Below, one piece after another: positions 8,880 through 18,200 of a stretch of DNA of 40,133 nucleotides; position 1 is the stretch's first letter, and the number at the start of each line of letters is the position of its first letter. The notes beneath the pieces were generated by a model. It worked only from the letters and a program-made list of their open reading frames with translations. It had not been told where the DNA came from and did no database searches. The DNA is from Bacteroidales bacterium (GTDB taxonomy: Bacteria; Bacteroidota; Bacteroidia; Bacteroidales; F082): positions 95,707 to 135,839 of the forward strand of contig JAKSNA010000002.1 in the NCBI GenBank assembly GCA_024400295.1. Reading direction: 5' to 3'. Position numbers and translations under genes: made by a program.

Positions 8880-11800
8880 ATGAAAAAACTCACGCTTTTA
8901 GTCCTTCTGTCGGTTTTCAGCTTTGTCGTCAAGGCCCAGACAGTAGAGAAGACCTATCACTTCGACAATCCGCAGGTCACTGAACTTCGCGGTTATCAAC
9001 AAGTTACATTTGCTGGCACGATGCAGTCGGCTCTTCAGGGACAGCCGTCGCTGCCGTATTATGCAGTCAGCCTCTTGCTGCCACAAGGTGCGGAGGCCGA
9101 ATCAATCGAGGTTGAACTTTCTGATTTTCAGGAGATTGGAGAGAATATCAGTCTCTTCCCTTATCAGCCTTCAAGGACGATGAACGACATCACTCCGAAG
9201 AAGCTGGTCAAAGATGAAGCGGTTTATGCTTCAAAGAGCGTCTATCCGTCTGAAAACCACGGCGTTGTGACGACACAATACCTCAACGGCTTCGGCTTCG
9301 CGTTCTCGTCGTTCACGCCTGTTCAATACATTCCGGCAACGGGCAAGGTGATGTACGCAAAGACCGCCACGGTGCGCGTCAGCCTTGCTTCTTCAAAGTC
9401 AGATCATAGCGCGATGCTTTGGAAAACAAATGCCATCGCGAACAGAATCAGCAGGCTGGCGCAGAACCCGGAGATGATGGAGAGCTATCAGACAAGCGGC
9501 CGCGAGGTGACAGGCTACGACCTTCTCATCATCACGTCAAGTGAATATGTCGATGGCTATGCTGAATATCAGAATTATTACAACGGCATCGGCGTTCGTA
9601 ACCAAATAGCTTTGGTATCAGATATTTACGCTTCTATGACAGGCATCGATAATCAGGATAAAATCAGGAACTACATCATTCAGGAATACCAGAACAACGG
9701 CATCATGATGGTAGTCCTCGGCGGCGATGTCAACATCGTGCCGTTCCGCGGATTCTACTGCGATGTGCTGTCAGGCGGCGAACACATGACCGACAGCGGC
9801 ATACCCGCCGACCTTTACTATTCAGGCCTCGACGGGACTTGGAACGACAACGGCAACGACCGCTGGGGCGAGCCTGGCGAAGACGACCTCCTCCCTGAAG
9901 TCGGCATTAGCCGCATGTCGTTCAAGAGCGCAACGGAACTTGCCAACATGATTCACAAGACGTTGAAATATCAACAGGAGCCTGTCCTCGGCGAGTTCCA
10001 CAAAGTCATCCTCGCCGGCGAACATCTCTACGACAACCCTGAATCGAACGGCTCGGATTACCTCGAGCTCCTCATCGGCACACACGATGACAATGGCTAT
10101 ACAACGACTTGTTATCCAGAAGATTACGACTTCACAAAGATGTATGAGGAGGAGGGCACATGGAGCGCTTCTGGTTTGAGGCAGGCCATCAACGCCGGCA
10201 CGAGCTACGTGCATCACGACGGCCACGCCAATTCGAGCTACGTCGCCGGTTGGTACAGCGTGTCGAACAACGACTTTTCGGGCGCCAACGGCGTTGACCA
10301 TAACTATACATTTTTCCATTCACAGGGCTGCGACTGCGGCGCTTTCGACGAGTCGTGCATACTTGAGAAGATGGTGACAATCAGCAACTTCGCCGTCGCC
10401 GTCATCGGTAACTCGCGTTACGGCTGGTTCAACGAAGGACAGACCGAGGGCCCCGGCGCACACCTTGAGAGAGAGATGACCGATGCACAGTTCAACGACC
10501 GCATCCAATTCCTCAGCTGCGCACACGCCGACGGCAAATGCGAGACGGCACCCTGGGTCACGGCTCCGGGACAGTGGGAGGAAGGCGCATTGAGATGGAA
10601 CTTCTACGACATGAACATCCTCGGCGACGGCGCCGTCAGCGTGTGGACCGACGAACCGATGGAAGCCGAGGTGACATGTCCGGCACAGATCGTGCTCGGA
10701 ACACAGTCGTTCGAGGTCGAAATAACCGACGACAACGGCAACCCAGCCAAGAACTTTCGCTGCCTCGTCTATATGGACGGCGAAGTCATAGCGATGGGGA
10801 CGACCAATGAGAACGGCATCGCCGAGATGGCTTTCGAGGGCGGCCTCTCAACAGTCGGTGAGATGACGATGAAGGTCATGGGAATGAACGCATGGCCGCA
10901 GACAGTAGAGCTGACCGCAGTGCCAAGCGACACACCTTATATAGTTTATGACAGCCACGAACTCGCCGACGGCGCAAGCCAGATCGACTTCGCGACGACA
11001 AACGCGTTCAATATGGTTATCAAAAACGTGGGCGGCGTCAACGCTGACGGCGTGACAGCGACGCTCTCGTGCGACAGCGAATACATCACGATAAACGAGG
11101 CGACGGCATCAGCCGGAGACATCGCCGGAAACCAGAGCGTCACACTCGAAAACGCATTCGGCTTCACCGTGAGCGACGACGTCCCGAACAATACTCAGGT
11201 GCGTTTCAACCTCAGCTGCACCAACGGCGACGAGACATGGGAGAGCCATTTCAATGCGAGAATCTATGCTCCTGAATTTCAGGTTGTGAACATCGAACTC
11301 GAAGGCGAGAACGGCAACGCCGTCAACCCGGGCGAGAGCGCGACACTACATTTCACCATGAAGAACAACGGCGGCGCGGCTGTACCGAACGCCGTCTTCA
11401 GACTGTTCAGCTCACACCCGGAAATCGTCGCCGAACAATATGAATGGCAATATGAGACCATCGGGGCAGGACAGGAGTTTGCCGCCGACTTCGCATTTAC
11501 ATTGAGTGAAGACGCTCAGACGGGCGTGCAGTATGAGCTGTTTTATGCCGCATATTATGGGAATTATTTGATAGAGGAACCGTATTATCTCTCAATAGGC
11601 ACTTCTATGGATGGCTTCGAGACCGGCGACTTCAGCTCGTTCGACTGGCAGCACGGCACCGTCGTGACAGCATGGGAGGTCGTGACCGAGAATCCGTTTG
11701 AAGGGACTTATTGCGCCAAGTCGTCAATGATAGATGATTACGGCACGACATCGCTTTACATCTCCGTGACGGTGGCACAGGAAGCTCCGGTGAGCTTCTA

Positions 11801-12263
11801 CTATAAGGTGTCGTCTGAAGCAGATTACGACAAGCTGCATTTCTACATCGACAACAACGAGAAAGGCAACTGGTCGGGCGAGGTCGCGTGGACGCAGGCC
11901 TCATACACCATCCCCGCCGGCACGCACACCCTCAAATGGGAATACACCAAAGACGTGTATTCGACAAGCGGAAGCGACTGCGCATGGATCGACAACGTGG
12001 TCTTCCCGCCGACGACAGTCATCACCGACGTGAAGACCGTCGTGGAACACGAGGTGAGCGTCTATCCGAACCCGGCGACTGATGTGATAAACATTGAATT
12101 TGGAAATGCAATGTCAGATGTTGAGGTTTTCAACTGTCTCGGCCAGACGGTTCGCCGCCTTGCCGGAATGACCGGCACGGTTCAGATTAACGTCTCCGAT
12201 TTGAATGAAGGGATGTACTTTGTCAGGATTAATGATAAGGTGGAGAAGGTGGTTAAGAAATGA
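8880..12263 (+). CDS. Gingipain-like C25 cysteine protease with T9SS sorting domain (copy 2)
   Basis: A 1127-residue paralogue of the previous gene with the same domain order. It has a Sec signal (residues 1-19) and a propeptide containing GQPSLPYYAVSLLLPQG. The catalytic domain has YVHHDGHANSS for the His strand and HSQGCDCGAFDESC for the Cys loop, followed by VIGNSRYGWFNEGQTEGPG, which is nearly identical in both copies. CARDB-like domains follow, then a jelly-roll module starting MDGFETGDFSSFDW, then the T9SS type A domain at SVYPNPATDVINIEF with the terminal KVEKVVKK. The 62-base gap to copy 1 contains a hairpin but no recognised -7 element, so both copies are probably co-transcribed. The catalytic half is more alike between copies than the C-terminal half. 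An intrinsic terminator follows at 12332-12366. Confidence 0.88.
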   Translation: MKKLTLLVLLSVFSFVVKAQTVEKTYHFDNPQVTELRGYQQVTFAGTMQSALQGQPSLPYYAVSLLLPQGAEAESIEVELSDFQEIGENISLFPYQPSRTMNDITPKKLVKDEAVYASKSVYPSENHGVVTTQYLNGFGFAFSSFTPVQYIPATGKVMYAKTATVRVSLASSKSDHSAMLWKTNAIANRISRLAQNPEMMESYQTSGREVTGYDLLIITSSEYVDGYAEYQNYYNGIGVRNQIALVSDIYASMTGIDNQDKIRNYIIQEYQNNGIMMVVLGGDVNIVPFRGFYCDVLSGGEHMTDSGIPADLYYSGLDGTWNDNGNDRWGEPGEDDLLPEVGISRMSFKSATELANMIHKTLKYQQEPVLGEFHKVILAGEHLYDNPESNGSDYLELLIGTHDDNGYTTTCYPEDYDFTKMYEEEGTWSASGLRQAINAGTSYVHHDGHANSSYVAGWYSVSNNDFSGANGVDHNYTFFHSQGCDCGAFDESCILEKMVTISNFAVAVIGNSRYGWFNEGQTEGPGAHLEREMTDAQFNDRIQFLSCAHADGKCETAPWVTAPGQWEEGALRWNFYDMNILGDGAVSVWTDEPMEAEVTCPAQIVLGTQSFEVEITDDNGNPAKNFRCLVYMDGEVIAMGTTNENGIAEMAFEGGLSTVGEMTMKVMGMNAWPQTVELTAVPSDTPYIVYDSHELADGASQIDFATTNAFNMVIKNVGGVNADGVTATLSCDSEYITINEATASAGDIAGNQSVTLENAFGFTVSDDVPNNTQVRFNLSCTNGDETWESHFNARIYAPEFQVVNIELEGENGNAVNPGESATLHFTMKNNGGAAVPNAVFRLFSSHPEIVAEQYEWQYETIGAGQEFAADFAFTLSEDAQTGVQYELFYAAYYGNYLIEEPYYLSIGTSMDGFETGDFSSFDWQHGTVVTAWEVVTENPFEGTYCAKSSMIDDYGTTSLYISVTVAQEAPVSFYYKVSSEADYDKLHFYIDNNEKGNWSGEVAWTQASYTIPAGTHTLKWEYTKDVYSTSGSDCAWIDNVVFPPTTVITDVKTVVEHEVSVYPNPATDVINIEFGNAMSDVEVFNCLGQTVRRLAGMTGTVQINVSDLNEGMYFVRINDKVEKVVKK

Positions 12264-12264
12264 G

Positions 12265-12327
12265 AGCTTAGAGTTTAGAGCTTAGAGTTTAGAGTTTAGA
12301 GCTTAGAATTTAGAACTTAGAGTTGAG
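12265..12327. repeat. Nine-copy 7-bp tandem repeat
   Basis: Nine consecutive 7-base units: AGCTTAG, AGTTTAG, AGCTTAG, AGTTTAG, AGTTTAG, AGCTTAG, AATTTAG, AACTTAG, AGTTGAG. The array begins one base after the stop of the second C25 gene and decays towards its right end. It has no coding role; it is a slippage-prone intergenic repeat. Confidence 0.85.
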
Positions 12328-12331
12328 TTTG

Positions 12332-12366
12332 AAAAGATGACGTTTGAAAAAGCGGCATCTTTTTTT
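12332..12366 (+). terminator. Intrinsic terminator after the tandem C25 genes
   Basis: AAAAGATG (12332-12339) pairs with CATCTTTT (12356-12363) across a 16-base loop, and the T-run continues to 12366. The hairpin and U-tract fit a Rho-independent terminator closing the protease transcript and separating it from the structured RNA. Confidence 0.7.
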
Positions 12367-12397
12367 GTATAAATCTTCCGCCGAATAAATTTTTTTG

Positions 12398-12405
12398 TAT
12401 TTTTG
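12398..12405 (+). promoter_or_regulatory. -7 promoter element for the structured RNA
   Basis: TATTTTTG followed by CGCCG fits TAnnTTTG, with a predicted start near 12412. It lies downstream of the protease terminator and directly upstream of the RNA-like sequence, so the RNA is probably an independent transcription unit. Confidence 0.65.
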
Positions 12406-12410
12406 CGCCG

Positions 12411-12696
12411 TCATTTGTCGGGGTCCGCGAGGGCTTAGGTGGGTGACAGACATATTGGAAAGACGTTGTGCTGACGTTTTATCTGCGGCATGTAGAATCT
12501 CGCAAGTTCTTAATCGATCGCACGATAAGGCAGTGGGCTGATGTCCAAGGGATTGTTATATATTAAAGGTGTCGCCCGACACCTGATGATATAGACGTTC
12601 TGCGTGGGCTTCGACATTGCTTATCCTCGATCGATGGGCATGCGAGAGCCTTACATGCGGGATAGGCAAGGTGCAGATTCCCGCGCTTTTTCTTTT
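12411..12696 (+). ncRNA. Structured non-coding RNA, long rod-shaped fold (6S-like candidate)
   Basis: This stretch has no credible ORF but folds into one long nested rod on the plus strand. From outside inwards: GCATGTA (12488-12494) with TACATGC (12652-12658); TCTCGCA (12498-12504) with TGCGAGA (12641-12647); ATCGATCG (12513-12520) with CGATCGAT (12628-12635); GATAAGGCA (12524-12532) with TGCTTATC (12618-12625), one bulge; ATGTC (12541-12545) with GACAT (12613-12617); and the apical hairpin AGGTGTC-GCCC-GACACCT (12567-12584). The outer end can close by CGGG near 12419 with CCCG near 12680, followed by a T-rich tract at 12687-12696 that looks like a terminator. A dedicated promoter precedes it. 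A long rod with internal bubbles recalls 6S RNA or the Bacteroidales-1 motif, which I cannot confirm by eye; it is not recognisable as tmRNA, RNase P RNA or SRP RNA. Confidence 0.75.
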
Positions 12697-12760
12697 ATGT
12701 TTGATAAGAATTCATTTTTAACGCCAGACATCGGGAGTCTGTCTGAAAAAAATTAAAAAA

Positions 12761-13489
12761 ATGGGAACTTTAAAAAAATTAAGTTTCGCGATGATTATCG
12801 CATTGGCTTTCGCAAGCTGTGGAAGCAACAAACAGATGGTTAACAATCAACCACAGCAACCAAGTTATCAGCAAAATGTTCGCGATCAGTTTAGCAAAGA
12901 TGATCAAAACACTGATCAAGCCATTAAGAATGATTTAAAACAACCGACAAACAATCCGACAAACACAAACAATGATTATTCAGAAGTGCAATTAAATCAC
13001 TGCATTATGAAATCAATTGATGATACCGCACCAAATCTCAGAGCACTTGGAGTGTATGTTAGCTATGACCAATCTAATGCAATTAAACAGGCCACAGCCG
13101 AAGCAAGAACTGAACTTGCCAACTCAATCCGAGTGTCAGTTGAGGGCGCAAACAAAAGCTATGCAAAAGAAGTCGGCATTAACCAAGATGTAGCCTCCAA
13201 GAGATTGGCACAATCAACATACACTCAATACGTCGCTGAACAAGTGGCAAATTCACCAAGAATTGACATGTATATTGAGCAAGCATCAGACGGAAAATAC
13301 CAGGTATATGTTTGTGTAGAAATGAAAGTTAGCCAAAAAGAATTAACACAAACCGTTGCAGAAACCATCAGCAACGACGACGTTTTAAGAGCAGAATACG
13401 AAGCTAAAAAATTGGAAGAAGAAGTTTCTGAAGATCTCAACGAATACAAAAGGACAAAGAATCAAGCTATTGTAAATGAATACAAATAA
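12761..13489 (+). CDS. LPP20-like lipoprotein
   Basis: A 242-residue lipoprotein. The signal peptide ends LAFASC with Cys20 as the anchor. A low-complexity Gln/Asn/Pro linker covers about 25-85. The folded part at about 90-200 has the pattern of the LPP20/CsgG-accessory fold: an alpha helix rich in Ala and Glu (QATAEARTELANSIRV), a helix ending QYVAEQVANSPRID, and a beta strand KYQVYVCVEMKVS. The C-terminal 40 residues are charged and helical. The function of such lipoproteins is poorly known; related folds occur in periplasmic assembly factors. The 3' end overlaps the next gene by 14 bases, so the pair is co-translated. Base composition is clearly more AT-rich than the proteases to the left. 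Confidence 0.7.
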   Translation: MGTLKKLSFAMIIALAFASCGSNKQMVNNQPQQPSYQQNVRDQFSKDDQNTDQAIKNDLKQPTNNPTNTNNDYSEVQLNHCIMKSIDDTAPNLRALGVYVSYDQSNAIKQATAEARTELANSIRVSVEGANKSYAKEVGINQDVASKRLAQSTYTQYVAEQVANSPRIDMYIEQASDGKYQVYVCVEMKVSQKELTQTVAETISNDDVLRAEYEAKKLEEEVSEDLNEYKRTKNQAIVNEYK

Positions 13490-14321
13490 AGCTTTACTAA
13501 CTATGATAATGCTGCTGTGTTTTAATGCAGCAGCATTATCTCAGAAGTCTGATAATATTCCGCCACAATGGATATCAGAACTTCCAAAACCCACCAATAA
13601 TACTTTTGAGTACAGGACAGCCTCTGGCACGGGTAAAACATTAGAAAACGCCAGAAGGTCTTGTGATAATTATATTATAAATAGTTTATCCATGGCTGGT
13701 GGCGCAATTATCTGGTCGGATTATACCACAACAGATCGTAGTAATCAAACCATAATTAATGGAAAGCTTGACGAGATTATAGAAAGGAGTTCTGTAATAA
13801 AAACAGAAGCTAAGGGTAATGAACGTGAAATATACATACTGATAATTGATGATTATTGGGAAATTAACAAACTCGGTGATTATCAAGTTACAAAGCTATA
13901 TGCAATATCACAACTTCATAGTCCTTTGTTTGACGACATCACTTTATCTAAAAAATATAGTGCATCATTTTTAGGTATTCGACCGTTTTGTCCTGGCGCA
14001 GCTCAAATATACAAGGGGAGCAAAAAGAAGGGCTGGGCTTTTATCGGTTTAGAATTAATTGGCGCCGCTGGTATTGTTACAAGTTTAACTCAAATATCAT
14101 CATATGATAGACTAATGCAAGAAGATCCCAAACACAAAACAGAGTATCAGGACTCTAAAGATATGTGGACAAATATTAACTGGGGTTGTATAGCCTTTAC
14201 AGCTGGTGTGTATATTGTCAATCTTGTAGATGCTTGGTTTTCTCCAGGTGCTAAAAGAATTATTGCATATCCTCAAGGCAATAATAATAACATAGGTTTA
14301 TCAATGTCTTATAAATTTTAA
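13476..14321 (+). CDS. LPP20-like domain fused to a DUF5683-like membrane domain
   Basis: A 281-residue protein with an N-terminal export signal (residues 1-22, ending AAALSQ). Residues 28-125 repeat the LPP20-like pattern: PPQWISELPKP, then GTGKTLENARRSCDNYI, then EREIYILIIDDYWEI. Residues 165-265 resemble DUF5683: FCPGAAQIYKGSKKKGWAFI followed by a hydrophobic helix, then a second hydrophobic helix at WGCIAFTAGVYIVNLVDAWF. It would thus be held in a membrane with the LPP20-like part in the periplasm. It begins inside the previous gene and lies 16 bases before the next lipoprotein gene, which fits a single operon. The function is unknown; the fusion suggests that the LPP20-like neighbours meet a membrane partner. 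Confidence 0.68.
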   Translation: MNTNKALLTMIMLLCFNAAALSQKSDNIPPQWISELPKPTNNTFEYRTASGTGKTLENARRSCDNYIINSLSMAGGAIIWSDYTTTDRSNQTIINGKLDEIIERSSVIKTEAKGNEREIYILIIDDYWEINKLGDYQVTKLYAISQLHSPLFDDITLSKKYSASFLGIRPFCPGAAQIYKGSKKKGWAFIGLELIGAAGIVTSLTQISSYDRLMQEDPKHKTEYQDSKDMWTNINWGCIAFTAGVYIVNLVDAWFSPGAKRIIAYPQGNNNNIGLSMSYKF

Positions 14322-14337
14322 TTAAACTTAAAAAATC

Positions 14338-14667
14338 ATGAAAAAAATTTGGTTGTTATCATTGATATTAATTACGTTTCTATCATTAGGATGTAAGAAA
14401 AAAAAGATTATTGACACAGATATAATAATCTATGGAACTGTTACAGAAGAAGCAACTGGCGCCACAATTTCAGGTGCAACAGTAACACTGAAACCAGAAT
14501 CCATAAATGTTTACACTGGTAATGATGGTTCATATAGGTTTACGGTAACCGAAGCTAAAGATTATAATATTTGGGTGAGCAAAGATGGTTATCAAACTGA
14601 TAATAAACAAACGAACGTGTTGGTGGCAGGAGAATCCTACAGATATGATTTCTCATTAAAAAAATGA
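14338..14667 (+). CDS. Small lipoprotein with carboxypeptidase-regulatory-like domain
   Basis: A 109-residue protein: lipoprotein signal ending FLSLGC (Cys19), a Lys-rich stretch KKKK, then one beta-sandwich domain of the CarboxypepD_reg type (YGTVTEEATGATISGATVTL, then TGNDGSYRFTV). This domain is a general Ig-like fold often found at the start of outer-membrane receptors and surface lipoproteins. It closely resembles the first domain of the 1041-residue protein at 15233, so the two may share a partner or derive from the same ancestor. No catalytic residues are visible. Confidence 0.72.
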   Translation: MKKIWLLSLILITFLSLGCKKKKIIDTDIIIYGTVTEEATGATISGATVTLKPESINVYTGNDGSYRFTVTEAKDYNIWVSKDGYQTDNKQTNVLVAGESYRYDFSLKK

Positions 14668-14679
14668 TTAACACATTGT

Positions 14680-15219
14680 ATGAAATCTATAGTATATAAG
14701 ATAATTGTAATAACATTAGCTTTATTTGCCATAGCAGGTTGTGCTGTAAAAAGACAAAACAATACCATAACCCCTATAAATTATTATGATAAATGGCATT
14801 ACTATGGTGAAAAGATTTATCATCCTTGTTATGATTCGCTCAACGATAAAAATCCAGATATTATCACAGCTTATGGTGTAGGCTTTGGCTCCACCACATC
14901 ATTGAGAAGAACAGCTGTATCAGATGCGCATAACAATGCTTATTTGTATATTAACCAACTGACTCATGAAGCCGTAGAAAAGTATAATAATGACACTATG
15001 GTTTCACAAAAAGTGATTGAAGATTTTGAAGTTCACAATTTCCCATATATGAGGGTTGATTGCTATAAAATGACAACACAAAACTCTTATATTACATTAG
15101 ACATCGTTGTTGACACTATTATTCCATCTATTATAAAGGAATTTGAAGAAGGAAATATAGATATTGATAAAAGCATTATTAAACAGTATCTTAATGATGC
15201 TTTAAGAAATCGTAAATAA
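14680..15219 (+). CDS. LPP20-like lipoprotein (third copy)
   Basis: A 179-residue lipoprotein: signal ending LFAIAGC (Cys21), a short linker, then a domain at about 55-150 with ITAYGVGFGSTTSLRRTAVS, a helix of Asn/Ala residues, and the strand NSYITLDIVVDTI. This is the same alternating helix-strand layout as the two earlier LPP20-like proteins, although sequence identity is low. It is placed 12 bases after the small lipoprotein and 13 bases before the large one. The function is unknown. It ends with a charged helix (IDKSIIKQYLNDALRNRK). Confidence 0.62.
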   Translation: MKSIVYKIIVITLALFAIAGCAVKRQNNTITPINYYDKWHYYGEKIYHPCYDSLNDKNPDIITAYGVGFGSTTSLRRTAVSDAHNNAYLYINQLTHEAVEKYNNDTMVSQKVIEDFEVHNFPYMRVDCYKMTTQNSYITLDIVVDTIIPSIIKEFEEGNIDIDKSIIKQYLNDALRNRK

Positions 15220-15232
15220 AACTAGTAACTCT

Positions 15233-18200
15233 ATGAAAAAATACATCATAATCATTATCTCAATCGCCATTATAGCTTTGCTGATGGCAGGATGCAAGAA
15301 AGACAATGAAACAGTTTCTCCTGGTTCCATTTATGGAACCATAACAGACAAAGCAACATGTGATTGCGTGTCAGCAGCTGGCGTAGAATTGATGCCAAAA
15401 GGTTTAAAAACCGTCACTGGATCTGATGGATCTTTCCAATTTACACAAGTTGAACCTGGCGAATACAACCTTTTTATTACGAAAACAGGCTATCAAGACT
15501 TAAAATCTAATACTATAACAGTCAAATCAGGAGAACAGGCCAAAGGTGATGTGCAGATTGAGAAGTTACCGACTTCTTTACAGATCATGGATAATGACGG
15601 ACAACCAGTAACAGAATTGAACTTTGGCGGAGATGCTGGTATTATAAGTAAGACGTTTAAGATATATAATAAAGGTGCAGAATCCTTTCACTTTGAAATC
15701 AACAAATATGTTGGCTGGATTGAAAGTATTACGCCAGCATCTGGAAATGTACCAGTAAATGGCAATTGTCCTGTCGTTGTGAAAATTAACAGGGACAATC
15801 TGGTCGATGGATTAAATACATCATCTATAATAATAACATCTGAAACAGTGGGTGGCATTGAGCTTGTTATCAAGGCAAGCAAAAATCCAGCACTCTCAAC
15901 TCTTAATAGCAACGGCTCTGAGATTACAGAATTAAATTTTGGCTCAGATGCAAATTCTGTTCAAAAAACATTTAAACTTCGTAACAATAAAACAAAAAAA
16001 TTAAACTACACAATAACAAAGACAGCCAATTGGATTTCTAATATCAATCCGTCATCTGGTGAGCTTAATGCTGGAACATCAGCAACTATATCAATATTTA
16101 TAAATAGAGAATTGCTGGCTGATGGAGATAATAGTACTCTTGTATTAATAAACACTCCAAACGATGGTGGAGTTGAACTTTCTGTTAAAGCCAAAAAAAA
16201 TCCTGAAAACGGTATAGTTGAATTAACTGCAGCAAATTTGATGGTTCAAAAACTTGATATTGGTTGTGTGAATTTTAGTTCAGCACAAACAATGTGTGAA
16301 TCCTCTGACCTTGGTGGTTATACAGATTGGAGACTTCCTAGCAAAGAAGATTTGATGGTTTTATATAATAATAGGGCTCTTATAGGTGGTTTTACAGATG
16401 GAAGATATTGGTCATCAACTTATTATGACTATCAAAGCTATGACTCTTACTATTATGGCGTGGATTTTTTCAATGGTAGTGTTGTTCATTTAAACACAAC
16501 CAATGAATATTATGTGAGAGCCGTACGTTATTTGATTGGCATTACAACGCCAACTGTCACAACATCAGCACCCCTCAATATTACTGCCTCCACAGTAAGT
16601 TGTGGTGGAAATGTTACATCTGACGGTGGTGCTAATGTAACAGAACGAGGAATATGTTTAAGCAAAAACCCAAATCCGAATATTAACTCCACTATTTTTA
16701 AAAGTGGGTCTGGTACAGGAGCCTTTACTATCAATTTGATCAATTTAAACAACAACACCACATATTATGTTAAAGCTTATGCTAAAAACTCGGAAGGTGT
16801 CGCTTATGGAGAAGAGCAGTCTTTTACAACTGAGCTTTTCCCAACATTCCAATATGGAGGAGAAACATATCAAGTGGCACCAGATCCAGGAAATAAAATG
16901 AATTGGAGCAATGCCAATTCATATAGCAATAATCTCACATTGCATGGATTATCTGGATGGGAAATGCCAACTAAGGATGAATTAGTTCAGATGTATTCCG
17001 AAAGAAATTCAATAGGTGGTTTTAGAGATGAAAGCTATTGGAGCAGTTCGTATGCAGGAGAAAATGGTTCATATGAACCAATGTATTATTATGTTAATTT
17101 TTCAACAGGTCATATATCATCTTGTTCATATGATTGGTGTTCTTATTATGTTCGACCAATAAGACCGATTAATGGAGGAAATCCTTCAACTCCACCTACA
17201 GTAACGACATCAACACCGTCAAACATATCAACAAATTCAGCAACTTGCGGTGGAAATGTAACATCTGATGGCGGAGCCTCGGTAACGGCGCGAGGTGTGT
17301 GCTGGAGCTCTAGCCAAAATCCGACAATCTCAAACTCACACACTACCAATGGCACTGGAACAGGCTCATTTACAAGCAATATTACTGGTTTGACAGAAAA
17401 CACAACGTATTATGTCAGGGCTTATGCGACTAACAGTGTTGGCACATCATACGGAACACAAAAGAGTTTCACCACTACAAGCGGAGGTGGTGGTGGCGGT
17501 AGTGCAACACCTCCAACAGTAACAACTGTAACGCCATTTGATATTGCAATAAACTCAGCAGCATGTGGTGGCAATGTTACATCGGATGGCGGAGCAACTG
17601 TGTTCGAACGTGGTATATGTTATAGTACATCACAAAACCCAACGACATCAAATTATACGGTTCAAAGCGGTTCAGGAACAGGCTCTTATAATTGTTACAT
17701 GACTGGCCTTAATCAAAATACAACTTATTATGTGCGAGCATACGCTATAAATAGCGAAGGAACGGCATATGGATATCAAGAATCGTTCACGACAAATAGC
17801 GAACCAATAAATGGATGGTTATATTATGATGATGGCAATGGCATTGATGCACTCGGTTTCAATAATGGAGGAACTATTTATTGGGCAAATATGTTTCCGT
17901 CATCTATGCTTACTCAATATGCAGGTACAAACATAGTCGAAATTGAAGCACTTTTGAATTTAGCCGGGACCTATACATTACAAATTTATACCGGAGGAAC
18001 ATCAGCTCCAGGCTCTTTAGTAGCCACAATAAATGTTAACCACAATTATTCAGATTTTGGATGGTATAACATACCTTTACCCAATGCCGTTCCGTTAAAC
18101 ACATCTCAAAACTTATGGGTTGTGCTTAGTAAAACCCACACCGCAGGAGAACACCCAGCAGGAGCATGTGCAGATTCTGGCAATCCTAATGGAAGGTGGA

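Noticed and set aside
12411..12696. tmRNA, RNase P RNA or SRP RNA
   Set aside because: The GGAAAGTCCGGGC-type RNase P core, a tRNA-like CCA end and the SRP GGAAGG tetraloop motif were not found.
12719..12745. Terminator hairpin (CAGAC/GTCTG) just before the first LPP20-like gene
   Set aside because: The stem is only 5 bp and is followed by A-rich, not T-rich, sequence; it could not be separated from chance.
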